DNA of 64,000 bases from contig OY987244.1 of assembly GCA_963920765.1 (NCBI GenBank), forward strand, positions 23,912,358 through 23,976,357, in the 5' to 3' direction. Position 1 is the first letter of the stretch. Each line of letters begins with the position of its first letter. This document shows, in pieces, positions 37,701 to 49,564 of this stretch. A program made the translations under genes and the position numbers. Source of the DNA: Ulota crispa (Eukaryota > Streptophyta > Bryopsida > Orthotrichales > Orthotrichaceae). The notes under the pieces are model-generated. The model searched no databases. It was not told the DNA's origin and saw only the letters and a list, made by a program, of their open reading frames with translations.

Positions 37701-37721
37701 ATCACTTTGATTACCATAGTT

Positions 37722-40700
37722 TTAATTAGTAGAGTCTTTCACTTCATTGTAGCAGTAGCTAGGGGCATGAATGAACTTGTCCTTGAGCAAGTCCATCTTG
37801 CAAAAGTAACAGAAAAGGTAATACAAATGCTTGCAATTTACATAGTGCGGGCCATCACCAATTGCAGAAGCAGCCATGTTTGTAAAATCTGGGCAATTGC
37901 ATGTGGGAAAATTCCCAATAGTAATTTGGTAGACATTCTTTAGGTATTTAGTACCCAATTCAAGGGAAACTATTGCACCTAATCCTTGAAATGGAAGTAA
38001 AGTAATACCCAGAACCTTCTCCCTGACGTTAGCTGCACTCTCCCATTTATTTCGATGCTCTGGTGTAGGGACATTATTTAAACGTCAAATTGAGTAGTTG
38101 TTTCTTCTGGTTGGAAATGAGTCTAGATTGGATGGGGCTACTTCATTGTACAAAGTACATACAAAGTCACCTTCTGGGCGGAAAAGCTGGCGCGGAGATA
38201 GTATAGGTCTTTCTTGCAATCAAAATCTAGCATGCTGTAATAGAATTGATTCTTCCCTGATCAGTTTTGTACCACCTAAGATTGGCCATATTTCAGGAAC
38301 CTTCAGCCAATTAATAACCCATTTCTACTTTGAGCCTTTGACACAATATTCAATGTTGTCCAGATAAAACCAAAAATCTTTCATGATTTCACAACGTGAA
38401 CCATATTGCTCTTGTTGTCCACAATAAGTCAAGGCAAAAGTGCCCTTTGAACCTTTGGCTGTTTTAGCTGTACATTTCAAGTTGGTATTATGCTGCTGAG
38501 CGTGACATTTAGCGTGAGACTTGTAACTAATTCATGCAATATGCCACTTAGAGGTGTCACAATCGCTTTTGAGAGGTGCAGCGACATGATCAAGGCAATT
38601 GATCTGAGGTAATGAAATTTGCCCACCATGAACATCTGCATCAGGTAAAGTTGACCTTGTCTTTACGCGGGGCTATGAGAAATTAACCTTGTCTGGATGG
38701 TGAGAATCACCTTCATCACCAATTGGAATATTTGCTTTTCTTTTGCAGTTTCCAAATACTTCTTCCCCCTCTAGATGCGGAATGCGGGTCCCAAGGTTTG
38801 TTGCTCCTGGCATTGTGTTCAAAGCCTCTGCCAATTTTGTTGGGTCACCGCTTCTGTTTGCAGCTCATAGTCTCAATTCAATTTTGTCAGAGCCTTTGCC
38901 CAAGGCATGACCTTCAAGGTAAGCCTTGTAATTGGTCATGTGCATCCACGCTTGTATATTGTCATCGCAGATGGCATCAAAGAGATTGTTCCCAAGGTTA
39001 CCTAACATTTGAAGTCATTTATTATGGACTATCTTTGATAAGTTGCAGAGAGGAATATCAGGCAATTCCTCTAACGTCATTTTCTGCACAAGACAAAATT
39101 GAGTTATAATTAATAATACACATTAAACGATTAAAACAAAATGACAGCACAACATTTGCTGTCACCAAAACTTGAGAACCCAACCTCATGCAAGCAAATA
39201 AGTACATATCATAAAGTGAGCTAGTTGCAATAAGACAGAATCACATGACAATCATACATTCCAAAGTTTCCACATTTTCCATCGAGTAACGGGATCTCTC
39301 CTTAAACTACTAGCAGTTTTCACAAATACGGTGGGGCCCAAAATACATTCTTAGACGAGTGGTATTTCCAAGGTCTACCAACCCATCTCAATTCCAGAGA
39401 ATAACGTGCATAGGGAAATCCAAATCCACCCTATTAACCAAGAAAATGGTCCTACGACAATATAGCAACAAACATGCCATCCCAATTCCATCTCGACTGA
39501 ACTCTTCATACTCAAAAAACATCTCATATATGGGGAAGCCTAGTAATCATTCTTTGACAACAATGGTTTTAGACGTCCTCAAAACCAAACTGAAAACCAG
39601 TCCAATGTATGTAACACTGACCAATTCATAAATCCGGAAGGTATAACAAAAATAAAACATCTTATGGAAACTGAAGCAATAAATTAGTTTAACTTATCAA
39701 TAGGTAGCAACACCTACCTTCTGATATTGAATTATTAACAATGAGCAAAAAATGGCAATTTGCAAGGAGTCCAATGCATGAAAAAAAAAGCAAGGACAAC
39801 ACATACTATATGCATAAAGCCGCCCTATTGGCTATAGCAAAAGTGCCAAAATGCCAACCAATGATTGAAATGACATAGGGAATCTTCATTTGCTGCACCC
39901 AAAGACAACCACCTTGAATGTATGGCGAGGTAACGTGTTTTGGCGATCTCCATTCTCTTAGAATCTTTATACCCTTTGCATAGTTTTATACATTGTTGCT
40001 GCAATGCCTCCTTGATGTACTTTTGAGTGTGTTTAATCAATGAAGTGCTCCAGTAAAGGAGGCAGGTACTTTCTTGATCTTTCATGGGAATAGCTGAATT
40101 ACCAAACCCAAACACAATTTGGACAGCCTTCCAATTAGCCATTGCAGAGTCTGCCATGAATCCCTTGAAGTTAGAACTATCCACATTGTGACGAGCTAGA
40201 ACAACAATCATGAATCTCCAGAATTGAACCTAAATTTCCGTATCCTCTGATTGCATGTCACATGTAGCAATAGTCATAACGTTCTTGTAGCTTGCATCAT
40301 ACACATGATAGCCCACAGTTATTCAATCCTCCACTCGCTTCACATGGTCAAACATCATCTGTGATTGTTGTAAATCTCCACCAACTTGCATTCTCTTAAA
40401 TAAATCAACCCCACTACCAAGTCCAGTTGTTAACATTTTGAAGAGATACACTTTTTCCTTTCCTTGACCAGGGCATACACTGTCGTGGATGAGTTCAAAA
40501 GATGACAATTGCTTCATTAGCATTATGTTGTCAATAACCCCTCCACGATTATTAAAGCACAATGTCAACATTTTGTTGCGTATATTAGGGCTGCTGAGAT
40601 GCTAGAATCAATCTATGATCTTGTTCATCTCAATAATATCTAACACATTCTTCTTGCCGTCTCCAAAATGGTATAAACGACTTGACAAAAACTATTTTCC

Positions 40701-42250
40701 TGCTGCCAAAGTAATGGCAAAATTCATTGCTTTTGGAGTCTTCTCTACTCTGACAGCATTGAGGTTGTGTATCTCTTTAGCCAAATCCCTGTACATCCCT
40801 TTAGCAACGGGATGACTATGATTTCCTAAATAGATGGCAGCTCTGGTCATCCTCATGTTGTTACCGTAAACATAGTAAATATGGGCATCACATAAGGTCA
40901 GACAATTTGGAGGTGTTTTACAAACTTTATACAATATAGTTGAGTCCTTGGGCGAGACTTCTCCAACAACAAAGGCAAAAGTTGTGCACCCAGACTACTG
41001 TGTTTCATTTTTATGTCCCGCTCTAATTAAATAGTTCCAGGCTGGATTAGAGCATGCCAAATAGACACACAGACTACCTTGCGGAATTTCAAATCATTCA
41101 CATTGTGAATATTTGAAGTCACTAGCTTACAGCATAGGTGTTTGTCATAGCGCTTATCCATCCCATCCAACTTACGTGCAGCAAAAGCAGACGTGCCAAA
41201 ATAACACGAAGGTAATTCAAAGATTACATTCCCATTATATGATGGTGGCAAATAACTCACGTGGTAATTTTTAATAGTAGAATAATCTAGCAAGGGCAAT
41301 TCGCTCCTCGATTGCTACAAAACAGACAATTTTTTCAGGCACTCTAGAATACTTACATGCTTACTTGAATTTGGATGCCAAGGAGGGCGGGAGCCTTCTG
41401 ACTTACTGTTGTTCATTGACAACGTCATTTGCTCAGGGGTTCCACTATTGGAAGTCCACTTCAAGTTTGAAGAAGGGGTGATGCTACCTTGAATGATAAT
41501 GTTAGGGGTCTCTCCATTGAATTCACTAGAGAATTGTACAATGGGTACCAAATTCTCTACTTTCACTGCTTTCAGTGAATGTCTGATTGATTCCTTGAAT
41601 TCCATTTGGACATCAAGTGTTGGGGCCGATGCAAATGCCAAATACGGCATGTCAACATTGGACCCTTTAGGAATTCCAACTAGGCTTCTGAGCCGCTGCT
41701 GTAGCACTAATCAAGGGAAGACCATATACTTTGAAACTGCCAACATATAAGATCCACATGTCACCAGTGTCCACCAAATGTTTCATCAGTGGTAAACACT
41801 CAAGAAGTTTGCCAATAGAGGATCTTTTCTCTTCCTCTACATAAACAGATGTTTCTACAAATCAAAAGTGTACATGAAGAAGATGATTTGACACTGTTGC
41901 TTTACTGTGACTATTGAGCGGAAGAACTAACAGAATTTCATAATTGTCGGCACAAAGGAAAGCCATCTGACAAAATAGAGTAGCAAGTCCGATAGAACTC
42001 AATCCACTCTGGCAGAGTTCAAAGAGGATTGATTACGTAAGAACAAACCATGAGAGAAATGATTTGTAGTTGACAGCAACTGCATAACTTTCTGAGGGCA
42101 CAACTCTACTATACCAAGAGTAACGAGACTCATTGCAATCATGTCAAACTTAGAAGTACCCAAGGTTCCTCTATCAGGAGGAAACCGTTGAAGGAACTCA
42201 TCATATTAAATGCAAAGCCGCGTAGCCAACGTCATTGAATATTATCATAT
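37722..42250 (-). pseudogene. Mutator-like transposase with C-terminal SWIM zinc finger
   Basis: Read on minus, recognisable blocks run in order. They are YNGNVIFELPSCYFG, KLDGMDKRYDKHLCCKLVTS (41,299-41,027), MTRAAIYLGNHSHPVAKGMYRDLAKEI (40,934-40,692), and VYDASYKNVMTIATCDMQSE then FMADSAMANWKAVQI, ESTCLLYWSTSLIKHT (about 40,320-39,825). Last is a SWIM finger at 37,958-37,722 with CxC and CxH (residues 20/22 and 42/44 of that segment). Core-then-SWIM is the order in MULE transposases. Candidate catalytic acids lie in ATCDMQ and FMADSAM. Weakly open DNA continues to about 42,250. The blocks lie in several frames with stops, so it is degraded. It points away from the plus-strand gene, so the two are divergent. 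Confidence 0.68.
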
Positions 42251-43007
42251 ATTTATTGATTTTAGCGTAGATCAAATCTAGGCTATAAGTGCTTCATAAA
42301 AAATGCAAGTATAGGCTCTACAAAATAACTTGAATGTACCAGGGTAAATCAAAATGTCACGGACGACATGATTCACAAAATGAGAAAGGGCTGATGCGAA
42401 ACCATAGTTATGATATGAGAATATAATGTTTATAAGACCCATCAGTTTAACAAAAAACATGTTGGGCAGTGATATGGGATGATTTACAAAATCAAGAACA
42501 TCTCAAAGATGTCCCTACATGTATGGACTGACAGATTCAATAGGATTCCCTAACAATCAGCACTACGTCATACCAGAACAACCGTTGCAATTTTGGATTC
42601 CTTAAATGAGCTAATCACTTCTTGGGAAATAGGTAAGATTTGAACTTGTGGTTGTTTTGAGGTAGGGAGCAATGACAAACCTGATATTTGGATTTCATCC
42701 CATTCTTGTATCATATGCTAGAATTATAATCCATATTATTTGGACTAAAATCCACATTCAATGGAAAGTGATCATTTTGAAGAATTTCTTCATTGTATTT
42801 GTGATGTAATATGTACAATTTGAATTGATAGGGTAAATCTGAACCACCTTTATTGGTGATTGAGAACGACTCCAACGGCCTGATCCAACATTAGAGTGTA
42901 AGTATCAAATACTAGGATTGGCAAGGGAGCTTATGCTATCCACAGAGATGGCAAGGTAGTACCGTGTCACATGCTGTTGATAGCAATTCAAAGTACATTT
43001 TACCAAA
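42251..43007. promoter_or_regulatory. Divergent intergenic region between the transposase and the plus-strand gene
   Basis: About 0.75 kb of AT-rich, non-coding DNA separates the 5' side of the minus-strand transposase from the first plausible plus-strand exon. By position it should hold both promoters. I cannot name specific elements. Confidence 0.3.
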
Positions 43008-45740
43008 TTGCATAATGTCAGTCATATAAGAAAGACAACTTCGAGAAGTATGAAGACACAAATGCGAGAGTTATCAAAGATTCTTGAGAACTATGATAGC
43101 GCTCAGGACACTTTGTCTATTGGAGGTACTTTCAGTATTAGTGAGGGCGAGATTGAAGGTGTGAGATCATATGTTACTGCAACATCAAATATTAGGAATT
43201 GCCCACATCCTATTTCTGGCATTTTGCAATTGGCAAAGCAGGTCTATTTACTTTACAACTTCTTAGTTCAAGTGTCTTGTATTCATTGTTGCAAGCATTG
43301 ATTGGTAAACAATGTAGAGTTAGAGATATAGTTAAGGTTTTCAATATATAGTAACGAACCAAACTGTTCTTTGGTAGACAGTGGTATCCAAGCAATAAAA
43401 GCATAGCAATACAAAAAGTGACATCTCGATTATTGTGGATCTTTGCAAAATTAATAGAAAATTGTAGAAGTAGCTAATTCCATTAGTATTGTTGATCCTA
43501 ACAAGCACAAACCATAGATGTAAGGAAGAAGACACTAAATGGATACTTATATTAGAAAATATGTTATTGGAGATTAACAACATCCAAAAAATGCAAACCA
43601 TGACAAATTCAGCTGCACGTATGTATTTTGCAAACTTTGCTCTTGTCATTCCCCAAAACTATAAAGACGCAAGGCTTTTACAATAGCAAAAAGTTTCTTA
43701 GAATGAGACCTCCAAAGATTAAGCTGGTCAATTTTTGGGTGATCCCTATAAAGAGCTTTAATTTGAATTAACAAAGAGGGAAGGGAGCAGTAGCCACTTT
43801 TAGGGTGTAGCAAACGCCTTCTTTTCTTTCAACCTAAATTGCCGCCTTCTAGTGCGAGTTTTAGAGAGGAATGCCGCGGCATCGACGCTGCCTCTCGTGC
43901 AGTTCGTTGTACATGGTTCCTTTGTCAATTTCAGGAAACTCATGCAGCCAATACATCTGCTCTCTAGTATTTGTTTAGAGGTCGTGCATACAAAAATTGG
44001 CAAGGTTGCGTAGGTTTTGTAATTTGAATCCTTTGCCTAATGTTGGAGCACCGAACAGTCAATTTTTCTTATGAGGTTGGACGCACACACTGTATGCTTC
44101 CGTTAATTTCTCTTGGTTTGATTGTCGCAGTGTTAGCGCAGCATTTGAATGCATTAGTCAAAGTACTTGTCACCTTCCACTTGCAGATTAATTGCAAAAA
44201 CCCTACTCCTTGGATACACGTCTTTTTTGTTTAGGGTTTTTGGGCGGCATTCCTAAATAGCAATGGGTCCAAACTTTAGTGTCGTAGCTAATATTTGCAA
44301 TTGTGCTCTATTGTGCAAGTGAATTCGAGTAAATTGACAATGTCTCAACGACGGCGCCTGCGTATCAAAGAGAACATGGAGTCAAAGTTGTTTGAGGATT
44401 GCTTGACCCATGGCAAACAAAAACTAGCAAGAAACAAGGAATGAATTAAATGAACACTTGTGATTGCAATAAGAATTTTGCAATGGGTCAAGAGAACAAT
44501 GATTGAGGATTTTCACTTGAAGATTATTGCAGCAGAACTTTGTCCAATCATCTTAACAAATGAACTATTGGAGTTGCAACATAAGACCAGAACAACTTTG
44601 CAATATGCATGTTCATGTCAATATTTGCAATCACATATTGTAAATTGGGTAGAGTGAAACGGTATTGAGAAGCCTCCAGTCTCATGTAAATCTTAATAGT
44701 TCATAATCCATTATGTAGTGAAGACACATTTAGGAGATTCCATGATTTTTGGATTCACCAAAAGGTCTCAAAGTTTTATCTTAAATGTTTAGGTCATTGC
44801 CTTTAACCAGTGATGAGGATTTCTTCTCCACAAAAAGATCCATTGCCGGCAAAGGCAGATGGAAGGGCGTTAACGGCATGGTGTGATATTTGACATAAAC
44901 CTTGGTTGAAAGATTAGTGCTTAACTGATGCACAAAGGAGCTGTATCAATGGCAATGGCCTGATCAGCGTAGGATTTGCTATTGTGATGGTCAGTAATTT
45001 TTGGAGTTTGTTTGCTCAAGCAAAAATGACAATAGTCTGAGCTTTACCTAAATGTCATTCATCGGCAAGAAAGATGGCGTGAAGCAATCACACTTGTTTC
45101 CATTGCAAGCCCATGCAATTTTTTTGGTTGACCAAGTTATTGAAGTATTTTAATTTGTCGTTGCAACCTTTAGGGGCCACCACAATAGAGTCTTTGTGGA
45201 CTTAGTTATTTGGTAGCTCTATTTGTAGAAATTTAGCTTTAGTTTAAAATGACATTAGTACCAAATTTCAGATTTTAGCAAATACAATTAAATCATGATC
45301 AGTGTGATGCTATCTTAACTCCATGAATCAATTCAAAAAAGCAAGCCTATTCCACCTTCTGTGGGACCTGGAGGGAGCGCTATTTTGAACACTCCTGAAG
45401 CTCATAACCCCTGTAGAGTGGACTCTTTATTGGGAAGTAGTAGTCAAAGAAATCATGCAAGTGATGACAACATCGAATACTTGGCGGCCCCAAAAGAGGT
45501 AAAGAATTGATGTAGCTGCTAACGTGAGGATCGTTGATAAAACATTAAAGTGAAGAGAATTTTCAATTGAGCAGCGGTTATAGTGTTTGTAATTGATTGG
45601 CAGAAATAGGCTGCTATGGTGAGCTAAGGACATAGCTGCAGGTCTTGTGACAAGAGACAAGCCAGGAGGACTTGGGTGTGCATGATGTTTGCAGAGATGG
45701 TAGCCCTTAGCTAGAGATTTGTGCAGATGGTGACGATGGG
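43008..45740 (+). pseudogene. 5' region of the plus-strand ParB/methyltransferase-like gene; poorly defined exons
   Basis: The segment 43,008-43,250 encodes a peptide with RSMKTQMRELSKILENYD and GEIEGVRSYVTAT and reads like an exon. At 44,460-44,657 there is RILQWVKRTMIEDFHLKIIA. Between them I see only short frames. Placement in the downstream gene rests on strand and proximity only. Confidence 0.3.
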
Positions 45741-46562
45741 ATGTTGACATTAGCAGCCGCTATTGACGAGGAAGCATTGTTGATGGAGAATGATCTTTGG
45801 CGGCGACAAAAAGTGAATACTGTTGCTACTATCACCAGCTTAAGGATGAAACCAAAATCCCTATTTCAACTCCGGGTTCTTCTCATCAGACTTGTGCCTA
45901 TGCCGATTGTCAGGCCAACGTTAGCTTCTGACCTCACTAATTTGGAGCACAAGTTTGTTCATGGTTATTAAAAGGGAGCATCCGTGTTTTATCTAAGCAC
46001 AACAAATGAGGTAGGAGAGACTTCTGAGTTTACGCTAGCCAAAATGGCATCATGGGGATTGCTTTGGCAGGCCGAGAATGAAAGAATCAAGGAACTCATT
46101 GGTGGGATTAAAGAACCAAAGTTCATGTTAAATTTGAAATTCTATGTGTGCAATGGTAACCACTGCAAAATTGCGTGTATGAACGACATTCAGAGACTCT
46201 TGACCAATCCTGGCATATATCTATTGACTAGATTATTCTAGAGACAAAGGGGCGCAACAAAAATGTCATGCACGTCATGCATGACATCAACAAGTAAATT
46301 ATGTACTAACCTAATGCGCTGTTTGATTTGAAGATTTCGATGCTCAGTCTCTTTCAAAGCTTAAGCTATCTTGTAGTTTGATGACACTTTGCACAATGAC
46401 TCAATGAACAGGCAAACAGAGGAGTCCCATGTGAAGACAAATTTGGTGCATACCCTTTACCGCATTCAAAAATATAGATCGCTTCCAATTGAGAAGTTTG
46501 TGGAGCTATTGCACCCTAGAGAGTATGAGCGGTGTAAACTTTCCACCGTATGCAAGACCTAG
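45741..46562 (+). pseudogene. ParB-like domain segment of the plus-strand gene
   Basis: The peptide from 45,850 reads LVPMPIVRPTLASDL, NLEHKFVHGY, a stop (TAA), then KGASVFYLSTTNEVG. After NLKFYVCNGNHCKIACMND (46,139-46,190) a one-frame shift leads to ILETKGRNKNVMHVMHDINK. A further exon (46,431-46,562) reads NLVHTLYRIQKYRSLPIEKF and VELLHPREYERC before a TAG. The VCxGNHxxxA core resembles the (D)GxxR motif of ParB/sulfiredoxin-fold domains. In bacteria and phages such a domain is often fused to DNA methylases, which fits the methyltransferase-like exons downstream. Conserved Arg is replaced by Cys and the frame is broken, so this copy should be inactive. Confidence 0.42.
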
Positions 46563-46712
46563 TACACTACGCCAACAGAAGTACTCATGTCATTCATATT
46601 ACGGGTATGTGAATAAATAAACTTCATTGTTTTCATTGACTTTTGTTGAGCTTTGGTTATTGGTCTACAATGAAGTGTATGGTGAAATTAGTGCAATTTT
46701 TGTGTCAATCAC

Positions 46713-47066
46713 ATGAATGCGCTATCAGTGTCGCAGGTGCCGTGGATGATGCCTCCATTTGGCCATCATTTGCTAGCAATGGTTAATAGTAGGCTACTTT
46801 CATTCTCGGCACCTGCCGTTTGTTGTCAGGAGCTAGCTTCTATTTTGAAATTCATTAGGAATTTTTTAGACGGTTCAGTAAAATCCATAAACCAAACCGG
46901 TGACTTGTCTTCTACTCATATGACTCTTGATGTAAAAAACCATTTGGAATCATTGGTTAGAAATCAACAAGTAGGTACTCCACCTAACACGGACGTGGGC
47001 AGCACCCAATCCCCCCTCGTCAGCAAGGGTGTTCCTACATGTACCATGATCCGTGCCGGATGCTGA
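46713..47066 (+). CDS. Open segment of the plus-strand gene, 117 residues, function unknown
   Basis: It contains QVPWMMPPFGHHLLAMVNSR and LASILKFIRNFLDGSV, then a Thr/Ser/Pro-rich tail. A TTGCAG-like acceptor context (GTGTCGCAG/GTGCCG) lies at its start. Probably an exon linking the ParB-like part to the hairpin-bearing intron; no family recognised. Confidence 0.35.
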   Translation: MNALSVSQVPWMMPPFGHHLLAMVNSRLLSFSAPAVCCQELASILKFIRNFLDGSVKSINQTGDLSSTHMTLDVKNHLESLVRNQQVGTPPNTDVGSTQSPLVSKGVPTCTMIRAGC

Positions 47067-47470
47067 GTAATGGAATCCCTTTGAGTTGCGCTAATGGGTT
47101 GAGGAGATTATGAGAGGAAACATCAAAGCGCAAGATACACATTGTAAAGTTCTAGAGGTCAACCAAGCATACCTTGGGCACCCACACTTGTTAGAGGAGA
47201 GGTCACATTTGCAAGTGTCTGAATGTACATGGAGCGCGTGATGCGGGAGATGGCGGCAGGAATCCAGATTTTGGCACTGGTACTTTAAATTCCACCTGCA
47301 TCCACCTCAACTGTGTTTACTCCATTTACTCAAATCAACTTTTCAAGGCAATGTTGTAAAGAATGATGATTACTTGATGTAACATAAAAGCCAAGGGAAA
47401 GCATATGAGAGTCCTCAACAAATGAGAGTACAAGCCATTACGTCTGTGTTGCACTGCTCATGTGGGGCGG

Positions 47471-47818
47471 GTGAGGGCACCATGACAAGTGCCCTTGCCG
47501 ACAAGGGCACTCGTCATGGTGCCCTCACCTGCGCCACGCATGCTTGAGATGTGTTTGTGTGGCGCAAGTGAGGGCACCTTAATGAGTGCCCTTGCCGGCA
47601 AGGGCACTTGTCATGGTGCCCTCACCAGCGCCCTTCAGCGCTTCACGGGGGCGTGTGGCACGGAGGAGGGCACTATGGCAAGTGCCCTTGCCGGGGAGGG
47701 CACTTGTCATGATGCCCTCACTCGTGCTACACATTTATACATCAAGCGCAGGTTGCTCGTGTGAGGGCGCCATGATGGTTGCCCCCAAATGCAAGGGCAG
47801 CCATCATGGTGCCCTCAC
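47471..47818. repeat. Four successive ~58-bp palindromes
   Basis: Palindromes lie at 47,471-47,528, 47,561-47,632, about 47,655-47,729 and 47,761-47,818. Their common arm is GTGAGGGCACCATGACAAGT followed by GCCCTTGCC, centred on GCCGGC or a variant. Arms pair almost perfectly, giving G+C-rich hairpins far more stable than anything nearby. They differ by a few, often paired, changes. They lie within the presumed intron region of the plus-strand gene. Confidence 0.9.
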
Positions 47819-48176
47819 TTGCGCCTCTTGCACAATAATTTGTACAATCAAAGCTGGATTATTTCTAGGTTCCAATAGCAGGCATGCTGACCTTGCAAAG
47901 TTATTTGTAAGCTTCTATTAACGCGCACTTGGCTTTGCAAGTGGCCTCGGTATGGGTGCTGGCATAAGTGCTCTCCCTTGAGAGGACAACTACGGTGATA
48001 TCATCTATTACGCCAATGTCATATTCATAGGTGACTCAATGCTTCATACGGCTTGTTCTCTTAATTCATGACCTAGTTATTAAAAACACAATGATTGCAG
48101 GTGCCGTTGATAGTCCTCTTCACTGTCTTTGCAAGTTCTCAAATAATAGACTCTATAATGGTTATTTGAATGTATT

Positions 48177-49142
48177 GCAGATGGTGTCCCTTGGGGCATG
48201 GATGGGGGCACCATCTCGAATGCCCTTGTTGGCGAGGATGCTGGAGGGAAACCTACTCCCGCATGGCCTGCTCTTGATGCCATTGTTAAGTTCACAACTT
48301 CTGGGACTTCTCGCGGTTTTCAGCAGCTTGTAGAGGCCACTTGCTAGCAACGACAATGAGGAAGGTCCTAGCAACCATGAGAATCTCCATCACTTTTGTT
48401 AAATGTTTCTATTCCATTGGACTGTATGTCATGCCGGTAGTGCGGATGACGGCACCACCATAAGCGCTCTTGCTAGCAAGGGTGCTTGTGGTGGTGCCGT
48501 CATCCGCACTAGAGTTGTCTTGTTGAACATGTTTTGGGGTTTGGTTGTCGTGTTGTCTATCTGACGTCTGATGTTGCACATGACAAGTGTCAAGTATGAG
48601 TGACAATTTTGTCAAAAAACGCCCTTTTTAACAGTTGAGATAATTATTTCAATCTACTTTAAATATGATTCAAATTGTAGATTTTAATAAATGTATATAA
48701 AATTGAGATACTTTAATAAAATGAAACATTAATATGCCAAGATTAGAAATAGAAAATGCTTTATTTAAAATTCAACCTTAAAGTTGGGCTTTATTAGATA
48801 GACGGAGGGTCTCTTGTCCGTCTATGACGTCAAGTTTGTCAAGTTGTTGTCATGTTGGGTAAAACAACCATGATCCGCACCATCGGCATGACGTACAGTT
48901 GGTGGGAACAGAAACATTTAACAAAAGTGATTGAGATTCTCACGGTTGCTAGGACCTCCCTCATTGTTGTTGCTAGCAAGTGGCCTCTACAAGTTGCTAA
49001 AAATTGCAGGAAGTCCCAAAAGTCGTGAACATAACAATGGCATCAAGAGCAAGCCACGCGGGAGTAGGCTTTCCCCAGCATTGTTGCCGACAAGGGCGTT
49101 TGAGATGGTGCCTTTGTCCGTGCCCTAAGGGCCACCATCTGC
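48177..49142. mobile_element. Foldback element, ~275-bp inverted arms, 417-bp loop
   Basis: The left arm (48,177-48,450) and right arm (48,868-49,142) are reverse complements with scattered mismatches. Landmarks are GATGGTGTCCCTTGGGGCA versus its complement near 49,125, GTAGAGGCCACTTGCTAGCA versus 48,974, and GTTAAATGTTTCTATTCC versus 48,915. The arms start with CAGATGGTG. No target duplication is clear. The arm tip carries the same GGGCACCAT...GCCCTTG words as the palindromes 400 bp upstream, so the two features are related. Confidence 0.82.
48438..48511. repeat. 74-bp near-perfect palindrome
   Basis: The arm TAGTGCGGATGACGGCACCA is followed by CCATAAGCGCTCTTGCTAGC, and the complement returns to CCGCACTA, centred near 48,474. 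It straddles the inner end of the left foldback arm. Confidence 0.88.
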
Positions 49143-49564
49143 ACCAATTTTGTGTTGCTGACTATTAATTCTAGAGAGTTTCTTGTAATGGATTTCTTGA
49201 AGCTGAGCTTCATTGGACTCTAAACTGGTTGAATATGTCCCTTTCCTGAAAAGGAAATATAGATTGTGTAAGTGAGGTTGCAGAATCTTGAAGGTTGTGC
49301 TCAGTCATCAAACCCCTAAGTTGCTTTGATGTTGTCTAGGTTCTTTGTTTCACCTGTTGTATCACACAAATCTTGGGAATTCAGGCATTTTTTTTGGATT
49401 TTGTATTTGCTGGAAGGGACATTGTTGTGGGCTTGTGTCACCGGGCTTTGGCATTCTGTCTTGTCGTCTCTTGCTGGCAGTGCTGGTTTGTTTAGCAACT
49501 TTTCTGGGTGTCTTCTAGAGATTGTAGTGAGTTTATAAATTATGTCTGACATTTACGAATTTAC

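Noticed and set aside
47489..47921. Plus-strand open frames of 91-111 codons over the palindromes
   Set aside because: Their repeated peptides (SALAGKGTCHGAL-like) arise from the palindromic units; the two frames overlap and neither shows conservation beyond the repeat.
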